Virus record (IMG/VR): IMGVR_UViG_3300034374_004935
Coordinates: 19,639 to 83,638 of that record
Source of the DNA: a virus
DNA length: 64,000 bases
Strand: one strand, 5' to 3'
The notes below the pieces were generated by a model that worked only from the letters and a program-made list of their open reading frames with translations, was not told the origin of the DNA and searched no databases. Below are positions 5,739-12,022 of this stretch, in pieces; the stretch's first letter is position 1; each line of letters begins with the position of its first letter. The position numbers and the translations under genes are program-made.

Positions 5739-5906
5739 ATGAAAAATTTAGTTATGAAAAATCCAGCAGTTGTTGTTATTAGCTGGTTTGCAATTATATT
5801 TATAGTTGCAAGTTTATTGACATCGTGTGGTACAGGATATGTAACATGTGATGCATACGGTGACTCTGGGGAGAGTGTCACAGTATTGGAAGATGATAAC
5901 GTTTAA
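5739..5906 (+). CDS. Small predicted lipoprotein, 55 aa
   Basis: The in-frame ATG at 5739 is taken as the start; it follows the previous stop by 16 nt. The product has a basic start (MKNLVMKNP), a hydrophobic core (AVVVISWFAIIFIVASLLTS) and a lipobox with Cys at about residue 32 (LLTSCGTG), followed by a short acidic mature part. It should be exported and lipid-anchored. Small phage lipoproteins often act in superinfection exclusion; that role is only a possibility here. Confidence 0.65.
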   Translation: MKNLVMKNPAVVVISWFAIIFIVASLLTSCGTGYVTCDAYGDSGESVTVLEDDNV

Positions 5907-5934
5907 TTTATTATCTTAGTACTTATAGTACAGA

Positions 5935-5966
5935 AAGACCTAGGAGTAAAATCCTAGGTCTTATTT
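5935..5966 (+). terminator. Rho-independent terminator
   Basis: AAGACCTAGGA (5935-5945) and TCCTAGGTCTT (5952-5962) form a perfect 11-bp hairpin with a 6-nt loop, followed by ATTT. It ends the 4711-5906 operon, 18 nt before the next start codon. Confidence 0.75.
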
Positions 5967-5980
5967 AAAAACTTGATACT

Positions 5981-6229
5981 ATGTTGATATATCAATATAA
6001 AATAACAGCAGTATTAGACGACTCCCACGTAATAATAGTAAATCTATTTACAGAATCGGATATGGAAAATAATATCCTAGAAAAAGAAAACTATATGATG
6101 AATCTATTAGACGAAGGTCTAATACCTGAAGAAATCGAATTTGAAAAAGTTGGAACCTTTGATAGTTCCAGTAAATATTTCCAGTTAGCATGCCAAGGAA
6201 TAATGCGTGCTGTTGAATACCCTAACTAA
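5981..6229 (+). CDS. Unknown acidic protein, 82 aa
   Basis: An acidic protein with an N-terminal beta segment (YQYKITAVLDDSHVIIVNLF) and a long helical middle. No family recognised. It stands alone between a terminator and the structured region at 6230-6545. Confidence 0.6.
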   Translation: MLIYQYKITAVLDDSHVIIVNLFTESDMENNILEKENYMMNLLDEGLIPEEIEFEKVGTFDSSSKYFQLACQGIMRAVEYPN

Positions 6230-6257
6230 ATTTTTAAGTTTAAAGTTGAGGTAGGTA

Positions 6258-6347
6258 AGCCAAGTAGTTTAACGGTAAAACATATACACAAAAAATGGTA
6301 AATAAAGTTTTGTTGTATAAATTTTAGGTTCGAGTCCTAATTTGGCT
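6258..6347 (+). tRNA. tRNA-like RNA with expanded anticodon arm
   Basis: Acceptor stem AGCCAAG (6258-6264) / TTTGGCT (6341-6347), 7 bp with one G-U; then TA at positions 8-9. D arm GTTT-AACGGTA-AAAC (6267-6281) carries the conserved A14, GG and A21. T arm TTAGG-TTCGAGT-CCTAA (6324-6340) is canonical, and the variable loop is 4 nt. The anticodon stem TATAC (6283-6287) / GTATA (6315-6319) closes a 27-nt loop instead of 7. Within it ACAAAA (6288-6293) pairs with TTTTGT (6308-6313), giving an 11-bp arm with one bulged T. No anticodon can be placed. Either a 20-nt insertion must be removed, or this is a non-decoding tRNA-like RNA. Confidence 0.65.
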
Positions 6348-6351
6348 TCGA

Positions 6352-6392
6352 TATACTTGAAAGACCATACATTGAATTGAGTCTTTAGTATA
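6352..6392 (+). ncRNA. Hairpin directly after the tRNA-like RNA
   Basis: TATACT (6352-6357) / AGTATA (6387-6392) and AAAGAC (6360-6365) / GTCTTT (6381-6386) form a 12-bp hairpin with a 2-nt bulge, 4 nt after the tRNA-like acceptor stem. It may be part of the same transcript, for example a processing or 3'-end structure. Confidence 0.5.
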
Positions 6393-6447
6393 ACATTTTA
6401 ATAAGCTATTGCTATTAGCATCGTCAAAAAAATAATAGTAGGCAATT

Positions 6448-6507
6448 GTATAAGTATGTGTGAACTTATACTCTTATGGACTTTATAAGTCTGATCTAAA
6501 ACACACA
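6448..6507 (+). ncRNA. Possible pseudoknot upstream of the 6546 gene
   Basis: GTATAAGT (6448-6455) / ACTTATAC (6464-6471) is a perfect 8-bp hairpin with an 8-nt loop. TGTGTG of that loop (6457-6462) is complementary to CACACA (6502-6507), which would make a pseudoknot. A 5-bp hairpin GACTT / AAGTC (6479-6491) lies between. The rest of 6230-6545 contains only AT-rich sequence and the tRNA-like elements; no ORF is supported. Confidence 0.4.
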
Positions 6508-6545
6508 AAAATCTATATTTATTAATTATTAAAAACTATCCAAAA

Positions 6546-7061
6546 ATGGACAAGATTGTTTTAGAAAGCGCCAGAGGCGTAAGAAATGGAAAAGTACAAT
6601 TAACTTTTTCTCAAATTGTTAACACAGGAGTTGCTCCTAAAAATGTACTAGGTTTACTTAATGCATCAGATGACAGATTTAACCAACAAAAACCAAGATA
6701 TGCTTGGGTTACTGGTCAAAAGTCTGATATCGAAAAGCAGTTTGGTATTAGCCTAGAAGGATTAAGTGAGGGTGATACATTGGAAATAGGTCAAGTTGAT
6801 CCTCGTTTAGCAGCTCACCCTGATGTAGCTCTTAATATTCAAATTACAGAGTCTACTGAAGGTTCAGAATATGATGTGGCTAACTTTGAAACTCGTGCAA
6901 AACGAGCTGGAAAAGATGGTGACTTCATTATGTTTGACGGAATGTATATTTATGTAACGTCAAGTGTAGTTGCTGGTGAACCACAACACAAAGTTTATTC
7001 GGAAACTACTCGTAAAGCACCAAGTGCGGGTGCTGCAATTGCAGATGCACTTAACGGGTAA
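6546..7061 (+). CDS. Unknown 171-aa protein
   Basis: A soluble protein with alternating beta and loop segments (GKVQLTFSQIVNTGV, PRYAWVTGQKSDIEKQFGI, DVALNIQITES, DFIMFDGMYIYVTSSVV) and an Ala-rich C-terminus. The beta-rich pattern could be an OB-like or similar small fold, but no family is recognised. It is alone between a structured leader (6258-6507) and a strong terminator (7086-7119), so it forms its own transcription unit and may be made in quantity early. Confidence 0.7.
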   Translation: MDKIVLESARGVRNGKVQLTFSQIVNTGVAPKNVLGLLNASDDRFNQQKPRYAWVTGQKSDIEKQFGISLEGLSEGDTLEIGQVDPRLAAHPDVALNIQITESTEGSEYDVANFETRAKRAGKDGDFIMFDGMYIYVTSSVVAGEPQHKVYSETTRKAPSAGAAIADALNG

Positions 7062-7085
7062 TAGCCTATAAACTATTTATTGGAC

Positions 7086-7119
7086 AAAGACAGAGTTCTC
7101 AGGAGCTCTGTCTTTTTTT
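7086..7119 (+). terminator. Rho-independent terminator of the 6546 gene
   Basis: AAAGACAGAG (7086-7095) and CTCTGTCTTT (7106-7115) form a perfect 10-bp hairpin with a 10-nt loop, and the run of T continues to 7119. Confidence 0.85.
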
Positions 7120-7144
7120 GTTTTAAGTAAAAAATTTAACCTTA

Positions 7145-7342
7145 ATGTTTATGAATAAGAATAATAAAACCTCTCAAAAAATTGCTAATGATATTATCAC
7201 AGATTTAGCAGATATAGCAGAAATAATAGATGAAATCCAAGCTGAAATGGATAAAAATAAAGCTGATTTATATGATAAAATAAATCAAGTTGATGAAGAA
7301 CCAGATTATGAATGGCTAAGTGATGTAGCAAGAGGTAGATAA
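7145..7342 (+). CDS. Unknown small acidic helical protein, 65 aa
   Basis: Starts MFMNKNNKTSQKIAND, then an almost continuous acidic helix (DLADIAEIIDEIQAEMDKNKA) that could form a coiled coil. ATG at 7151 is an alternative start. It begins an operon of tightly packed small genes running to about 9607; the next gene starts 1 nt after its stop. No family recognised. Confidence 0.55.
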   Translation: MFMNKNNKTSQKIANDIITDLADIAEIIDEIQAEMDKNKADLYDKINQVDEEPDYEWLSDVARGR

Positions 7343-7343
7343 T

Positions 7344-7559
7344 ATGGCAAGATATGAATATAAGTGTTCAGAATGTGAAGAAATAGAAGTGTTCGATGAA
7401 CATCCTAAAGCTCTTACAGAATGTATAGAGTGTAATGGAGAATTAAGATTACTATCTGTAGATAGTAGTTATCAATGGGAGTGCTCCGAATGTGGAGCTC
7501 CCGTTGATAAGATGAACGAAGTATGTAGTAATAACTGTTTTAAAGCAATGATGAGATGA
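7344..7559 (+). CDS. Zinc-ribbon protein, 71 aa
   Basis: Two CxxC pairs form one zinc ribbon (Cys8, Cys11, Cys27, Cys30) and a further set (Cys47, Cys50, Cys61, Cys65) forms a second zinc finger. The N-terminal YEYKCSEC...ECIEC layout resembles FmdB-type ribbons. Small double zinc-ribbon phage proteins usually bind nucleic acid or protein partners such as host RNA polymerase; no target can be inferred. The stop overlaps the next ATG (ATGA). Confidence 0.65.
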   Translation: MARYEYKCSECEEIEVFDEHPKALTECIECNGELRLLSVDSSYQWECSECGAPVDKMNEVCSNNCFKAMMR

Positions 7560-7807
7560 AAATAACAGATTTAAAAGTAGAAAAAATAGTAATACAAGCT
7601 CACATAAATACTTTAGTGAGCTATTACGAAAAAAGATTACCTGAAATAGAACAGGAATATGAAAAAGCAACAAAAGAAGGAGCATCAATAGCTGCTTCTA
7701 TAGGTAGTTTAGCAGGTTCTTATAAAGCTTGTAGTGAAGCTATGTTAATAGAATTAAAAGAAATTAAACAAAGATTAGAAAAACTAAATAAAGATGAAGT
7801 CGGATAA
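7556..7807 (+). CDS. Coiled-coil protein, 83 aa
   Basis: Almost entirely helical and charged, with heptad-like spacing in VSYYEKRLPEIEQEYEKATK and LIELKEIKQRLEKL, around a small Ala/Gly/Ser-rich middle (SIAASIGSLAGSYK). Translation is probably coupled to the zinc-ribbon gene by the ATGA overlap. A multimerising partner or inhibitor-type small protein is possible; no family recognised. Confidence 0.55.
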   Translation: MKITDLKVEKIVIQAHINTLVSYYEKRLPEIEQEYEKATKEGASIAASIGSLAGSYKACSEAMLIELKEIKQRLEKLNKDEVG

Positions 7808-8243
7808 TTATAAATTAGAAGATATTATTAAAGAATTTCAAAAAATAAATACTTCTTCACGTTTACGTGAATTAGTAGATAAAAGATCTTACTTAATAGC
7901 ATTAATGTATTTTAAATTCGGATTAAAAGAAGAAAAAATAGCTAGTAAAGTAAATATTAGTCGTGCTAAAGTACAATATAATAAGCATTTACCTGCAAAA
8001 TATAAAGGTCAGCCTGATTATATGTATAATATAGAAAGTCTTGCATTAAAATATCCTTTTGAATTTCCTCCTTATAAAGTAAAAAAGAAGAAAAGAAATG
8101 GAGATTTTGTTAAAGTAAGATTTACTAATGATCAAAGAAATAAATTAGTAGAAATTCGTAAAGAATTAGAACATACTGATGTAGCTATAACAATCAGATA
8201 TTTAATAAGAAAAGCATTAAAAGATAAGATATGGGAAAAATGA
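7794..8243 (+). CDS. Putative DNA-binding protein (HTH plus ribbon-helix-helix-like end)
   Basis: 149 aa. Residues 42-65 (FGLKEEKIASKVNISRAKVQYNKH within this range) look like a helix-turn-helix. The C-terminal part, from KVRFTNDQRNKLVEIRKEL to the basic end, has the beta-helix-helix pattern of ribbon-helix-helix proteins (107-142). Two DNA-contacting modules in one small basic protein suggest a transcription regulator of the early region. It overlaps the preceding gene by 14 nt and the next by 13 nt. Confidence 0.55.
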   Translation: MKSDNYKLEDIIKEFQKINTSSRLRELVDKRSYLIALMYFKFGLKEEKIASKVNISRAKVQYNKHLPAKYKGQPDYMYNIESLALKYPFEFPPYKVKKKKRNGDFVKVRFTNDQRNKLVEIRKELEHTDVAITIRYLIRKALKDKIWEK

Positions 8244-8473
8244 AAGATTTGCATATAGATATATGTAACGCAAATAATGGGGAAATACCTAAAAATTTAA
8301 CTTTAGATGATGCTGTATTAATGCGTAAATGGAATATATATAACTGGGAAGATTTTCAAGAAAAATGTAAAGAATATTCTTGTATGGGAGATTTTGTTAT
8401 AGAACAATATTTTGAAAAGTTTGATGTATATGAAGATTTGAGATCTTCAAAAGATGAGTTAGATAAATTTTAA
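8231..8473 (+). CDS. Unknown small protein, 80 aa
   Basis: ATG at 8231 or 8240 are both possible (MGKMKDLHIDI). The protein is acidic with helical segments (TLDDAVLMRKWNIYNWEDFQEK) and a C-terminal acidic end. No family recognised; the position in an overlapping operon supports it as a real gene. Confidence 0.5.
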   Translation: MGKMKDLHIDICNANNGEIPKNLTLDDAVLMRKWNIYNWEDFQEKCKEYSCMGDFVIEQYFEKFDVYEDLRSSKDELDKF

Positions 8474-8603
8474 ACCAAAACGAAGATGAGTAAAGAAGAA
8501 TTAATAGAGTGGATTTATAATCTACCACTACAAACTTTAACTGATGAGTTAAAAGATGATATTGTAGAAAAGATTGATGATTTAAACCAAAACAAAGATG
8601 AGT
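8469..8603 (+). repeat. Duplicated gene-start segment
   Basis: A 23-nt segment at 8469-8491 recurs at 8581-8603 with one mismatch. It covers a TTTAAACCAAAAC lead, the ATG and the next two bases of two successive small genes. It probably arose by a short tandem duplication and reuses the same translation-start signal. Confidence 0.6.
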
Positions 8604-8605
8604 GA
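8486..8605 (+). CDS. Small acidic protein, 39 aa
   Basis: ATG at 8486 opens 39 codons (MSKEELIEWIYNLPLQTL, then an acidic helix) ending at TGA 8603-8605. It shares its start signal with the next gene through the duplicated segment, and its end overlaps the next ATG by 8 nt. Function unknown. Confidence 0.5.
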   Translation: MSKEELIEWIYNLPLQTLTDELKDDIVEKIDDLNQNKDE

Positions 8606-8789
8606 AGCGTATGAAAACTCCTATAAGTTATTGATGGGAGAAACAACGTATGATGAATTAGGTAGAGATGGGCCGTTCTTGTTACCAAAGAACCATGAAG
8701 ATCCTTTAGTTACACTGGAGTATTTTATAGATATAGAAGACTATGAAAAGTGTAGTAATATCAGAAATAAAATAAAAGAGAATGAATAA
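8598..8789 (+). CDS. Unknown small protein, 63 aa
   Basis: An acidic protein (MSEAYENSYKLLMGETTYDE at the start) with helical ends. It overlaps the previous small gene and the following lipoprotein gene (8 nt), in line with coupled translation. No family recognised. Confidence 0.5.
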   Translation: MSEAYENSYKLLMGETTYDELGRDGPFLLPKNHEDPLVTLEYFIDIEDYEKCSNIRNKIKENE

Positions 8790-9030
8790 ATTATTATTAG
8801 TAGCACTCTTATTAGTAGGGTGTGGAGAGAAAGGAAGATTAGAGCAGCATGAAAAAGATTGGTCAAATGCAAAACCTCTCAAGGTAGAAAGGTACATAGA
8901 TGAATCAAATTACCATGAAGCAAAAGTAAGTACGTTTATAATAGATGACCATAAGATTATTGTATATCATAGTAGTTATGGTGGTAGATTAGTAGCAATA
9001 CCCTTAAATAAAACAGAAATAAAAGAATAA
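8782..9030 (+). CDS. Predicted lipoprotein, 82 aa
   Basis: MNKLLLVALLLVGCGEKGR is a short lipoprotein signal with a lipobox (LLVGC, Cys14). The mature part is about 68 residues, beta-rich in its second half (VSTFIIDDHKIIVYHSSYGGRLVAI). It should sit on the host inner or outer membrane as a lipid-anchored protein. A surface role such as superinfection exclusion is a reasonable guess, not shown by sequence. Confidence 0.65.
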   Translation: MNKLLLVALLLVGCGEKGRLEQHEKDWSNAKPLKVERYIDESNYHEAKVSTFIIDDHKIIVYHSSYGGRLVAIPLNKTEIKE

Positions 9031-9033
9031 ATT

Positions 9034-9165
9034 ATGAAAAGAAGAATTAAACATGAACTCCACTGGAATTGGAGAAGAATTAAACTTTATGGAATATTTG
9101 CATGGGTTTTTTATGGATTAATGATTTTACGTTTAGTAGAAATAATTTTTAAGTTAGGCTTATGA
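9034..9165 (+). CDS. Small single-span membrane protein, 43 aa
   Basis: ATG at 9034 opens 43 codons: a basic start (MKRRIKHELHWNWRRIK) followed by a hydrophobic span (LYGIFAWVFYGLMILRLVEIIF). The stop overlaps the next start (ATGA at 9162-9165). The positive N-terminus predicts an N-in orientation. Function unknown. Confidence 0.55.
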   Translation: MKRRIKHELHWNWRRIKLYGIFAWVFYGLMILRLVEIIFKLGL

Positions 9166-9365
9166 GTGAAGATTTAAATAAACACAGACAGGTAAAAAGT
9201 GTAGATAGTAATCAACATGATTATGATCGTATAAAAGAAACTATAATGGAAAATAAGTTTACTCTCTGTCATTTAGGAGAATCAGTAATGGAATTACATG
9301 AAAAATATCCTAATGATACAGAGTTTGGTAAACAAGTTAGACAATTAATACTTTTAAAAAAATGA
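9162..9365 (+). CDS. Unknown small protein, 67 aa
   Basis: A soluble helical protein with charged ends (KYPNDTEFGKQVRQLILLKK). Coupled by ATGA overlaps to genes on both sides. No family recognised. Confidence 0.55.
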   Translation: MSEDLNKHRQVKSVDSNQHDYDRIKETIMENKFTLCHLGESVMELHEKYPNDTEFGKQVRQLILLKK

Positions 9366-9607
9366 GTAGACACGTAATAGAAAAAAGCGATCAAGTTATA
9401 GCATATGGCTTTGATCATGCAGAAGGGTATTTCTTTCAATTAATGGATATAGACCCGAAAACAAATGAAGTAGAAGAATATGTTATTGATGAATCCAGTT
9501 TATTAACCAAAATGAGCAATGGAAAGATGCTTGAGCTTATGACTAAGTATAACTTGCCCAAATCTCATATACAAGCTGTAGCAATGGATTTACCAATTGA
9601 ACAATAA
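9362..9607 (+). CDS. Unknown protein, 81 aa
   Basis: Beta-rich in the first half (VIAYGFDHAEGYFFQLMDIDPKTNEVEEYV), helical after that. No family recognised. The last gene of the overlapping small-gene series. Confidence 0.55.
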   Translation: MSRHVIEKSDQVIAYGFDHAEGYFFQLMDIDPKTNEVEEYVIDESSLLTKMSNGKMLELMTKYNLPKSHIQAVAMDLPIEQ

Positions 9608-9618
9608 ACCTTAAAATT

Positions 9619-9801
9619 ATGATAACATTATTAATAATATCGTGGCTATATATAGGAATATATGGCTATATTTACTGGATAAGTAAGCGTAATAGATACT
9701 ACCATAAAAGATGGAGAACAAGAGAAGTAAATGCTATCCCAATGATGGCAATATTCGGGCCTCTATGCTTTGCAGTAGGCTATATTTTATATAATGAATA
9801 G
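9619..9801 (+). CDS. Small two-span membrane protein, 60 aa
   Basis: Two hydrophobic segments (ITLLIISWLYIGIYGYIYWI and AIPMMAIFGPLCFAVGYILY) flank a basic loop rich in Arg and Tyr, so both ends probably lie on the same side of the membrane. A holin is conceivable from size and topology, but the position next to replication genes makes an early membrane role equally likely. Confidence 0.55.
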   Translation: MITLLIISWLYIGIYGYIYWISKRNRYYHKRWRTREVNAIPMMAIFGPLCFAVGYILYNE

Positions 9802-9838
9802 ACAATTTATTGTCTGATTTAAGTTAACCTTATAATTT

Positions 9839-11848
9839 ATGATATATTTAGTAAGCAATCAGCAGAGTATGTTTAACTCTGCTGGTTATTCTATGTCTTC
9901 TATAGAGGAGTCACTAGAATATTTAGAAACATTAGACATAATCGGTTTTGACACCGAGACTATGGGTATGGATCCTTATACCTGTGAGCTGTTATCTATG
10001 CAGCTAGGCGATAATGACAAACAATATGTAATCGATTGTACTACTATTGACCCTAAAGAATATAAGGATATTCTTGAGAAGAAAGAACTAATAATGCATA
10101 ATGCTAAGTTTGACTTAAGATTTTTGTATTATCATGGAATAGTTCCGAAGAAAGTATATGATAGTTTTCTTGTAGAAAGAATATTATTTACTGGTATAGA
10201 TACAGTAAGAAAATCTCTTGATGCAGTGACTTATAAATACTGTAAAATAGAGCTTGATAAAACTGTACGAGGTTATATACACAAAGAAGGACTGAGCTCT
10301 AGAGTAATAAAATATGCAGCTGACGACGTAAAATATCTCCACGAGATAAGACGAAAGCAAATAGTAGCCCTAGAAGAGAAAGGGCTAAAAAGAACAGCAA
10401 GTTTAGACAATGAGTTTGTGAAAGTACTAGCTTATATAGAATTCTGTGGCTTTTATATGAATCCTGAAGATTGGCAAAACAAGTGTAATCAAGATTATAG
10501 CGATCTTATGGAAATAACAAGAAAGCTTAATCTATTTATACTAGAGAATCCTGAGACATATAGTGGCTTTATAGACTCACAGCTTGATTTATTTCAAGAC
10601 GGTGTTAAGTGTAATATAAACTGGTCTTCGTCTCAACAAGTTATACCTTTTATGCAATCTCTTGGTGTAGATACTAAGATTAAAGATAAAAAGTCAGGCT
10701 TGATGAAAGATTCTGTAGATAAGAAAGTTCTTGTTAAGCAAAAAGATAAACATCCTATTATTAGTACTTATTTAGAATACACTGAAAAACATAAAGTTGT
10801 AAGTACATATGGTGAAAATTGGTTTAATTATATAAATCCTATAACAGGAAGAATACATTCTAATTTTACACAAATAATGAATACGGGTCGTTTATCTTCT
10901 GGTCAAAAAGCTAATAAAAAATACAATCTTCCTCAAATGCCTAATATGCAAAATATACCTTCTGATACAAGAACAAGAAGTTGTTTTCAATCAGAGAAAG
11001 GTAATACATTAATAGTTAGTGACTATAGTGGTCAAGAGCAAATAGTATTAGCTAATAAATCTAAAGATACGGACTTATTAAATTTCTATGCTCAAGGCTT
11101 AGGTGATATGCATTCATTTGTAGCATCTAAGATATTTCCTGAGCTAGCTGATTTAGCTCTTAATGATATTAAAAGTGATCATAAAGAGAAAAGACAGATA
11201 GCAAAAGGTGCAGGCTTTGCAATTAACTATGGTGGTACAGGTATAACTATATCTCAAAATCTTAACATCTCTATGACTAGAGGCGAAGAAGTATATAAAG
11301 CATATTTTAAAGCTTTTCCTGGTCTTGCTAATTATTTTAAGCAAGAAAAGACTAAAGCATTAAAATCAGGTTATATACAATTTAATGAGGTAAGTGGTCG
11401 TAAGTGCTATATACCATTCTTTGAAGACTTTCAAAGATTAACTGCTGAGATAGAAGAAGATCCAGAGTTCTGGTCGGATTATAGAGACCATAAAGCAAGA
11501 AACACTGAGAAATTTAAAGAATATTATAAACCAAAAGTACGTCAATATTTTATTAAGAAAGGTGATATAGAAAGAATGTCACTTAATTATCCTATTCAAG
11601 GTTCATCTGCAGATATCACTAAACTAGCAGGTATATATTTCTTTAGGTATCTAGAAGAAAATGATTTAGTATTTAAAGTTAAAATGCCTAATGTAGTTCA
11701 TGACGAGTGGGTTGTAGAATGCAGTGAGGATATCAAGAATGAGATAAGTAAAGTACTTCAAGTATGTATGGAAAAAGCAGGTGATGTTTTCTGTAAAACA
11801 GTAAAACTAAAAGCTGAACCTGAAATAACAAAATATTGGCAACATTAA
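9839..11848 (+). CDS. polA: Family A DNA polymerase with 3'-5' exonuclease
   Basis: 669 aa. The N-terminal proofreading domain shows Exo I FDTET (37-41), Exo II as HNAKFDLRFL and Exo III as YAADDVKYLHEI. The polymerase domain shows motif A DYSGQEQ from Asp395, motif B KRQIAKGAGFAINYGG (451-466) and motif C HDE (621-623). All catalytic residues are present, so this is the main replicative polymerase of the phage. It lacks a 5' nuclease domain, as usual in phage PolA. It opens the replication block and is followed by a structured intergenic RNA and the SF2 helicase. Family A polymerases are found in many crAss-like phages; others use family B. Confidence 0.95.
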   Translation: MIYLVSNQQSMFNSAGYSMSSIEESLEYLETLDIIGFDTETMGMDPYTCELLSMQLGDNDKQYVIDCTTIDPKEYKDILEKKELIMHNAKFDLRFLYYHGIVPKKVYDSFLVERILFTGIDTVRKSLDAVTYKYCKIELDKTVRGYIHKEGLSSRVIKYAADDVKYLHEIRRKQIVALEEKGLKRTASLDNEFVKVLAYIEFCGFYMNPEDWQNKCNQDYSDLMEITRKLNLFILENPETYSGFIDSQLDLFQDGVKCNINWSSSQQVIPFMQSLGVDTKIKDKKSGLMKDSVDKKVLVKQKDKHPIISTYLEYTEKHKVVSTYGENWFNYINPITGRIHSNFTQIMNTGRLSSGQKANKKYNLPQMPNMQNIPSDTRTRSCFQSEKGNTLIVSDYSGQEQIVLANKSKDTDLLNFYAQGLGDMHSFVASKIFPELADLALNDIKSDHKEKRQIAKGAGFAINYGGTGITISQNLNISMTRGEEVYKAYFKAFPGLANYFKQEKTKALKSGYIQFNEVSGRKCYIPFFEDFQRLTAEIEEDPEFWSDYRDHKARNTEKFKEYYKPKVRQYFIKKGDIERMSLNYPIQGSSADITKLAGIYFFRYLEENDLVFKVKMPNVVHDEWVVECSEDIKNEISKVLQVCMEKAGDVFCKTVKLKAEPEITKYWQH

Positions 11849-11853
11849 TAATA

Positions 11854-12000
11854 CCCAATGTCACTAATGTACATAGTTCTGGATTAGGTTGGCGAAAGCT
11901 AGAAAATGTTGGTGAAAATATCCGTAAAAATAATCGATCCTAGTACCTCAAATATCTGAAATATAGTTGGCGGGGCATAAAGTTAAGACATTGGGATATT
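11854..12000 (+). ncRNA. Stem-closed structured RNA element 5, between polymerase and helicase genes
   Basis: CCCAATGTC (11854-11862) and GACATTGGG (11987-11995) form a perfect 9-bp helix; AATA (11850-11853) / TATT (11997-12000) extends it across one bulged base. Inside, GATTA (11882-11886) / TAATC (11931-11935) encloses a 5-bp hairpin with a GAAA tetraloop (11889-11902). The helix ends 27 nt before the helicase ATG. There is no U-tract, so it is more likely a leader or processing structure than a terminator. Confidence 0.55.
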
Positions 12001-12022
12001 ATTAAAAATTAAAAACAATTAA

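Noticed and set aside
11854-12000. Group I intron or known ribozyme between polymerase and helicase genes
   Set aside because: The helix layout and size do not match a group I core or hammerhead; it lies between intact genes rather than within one.
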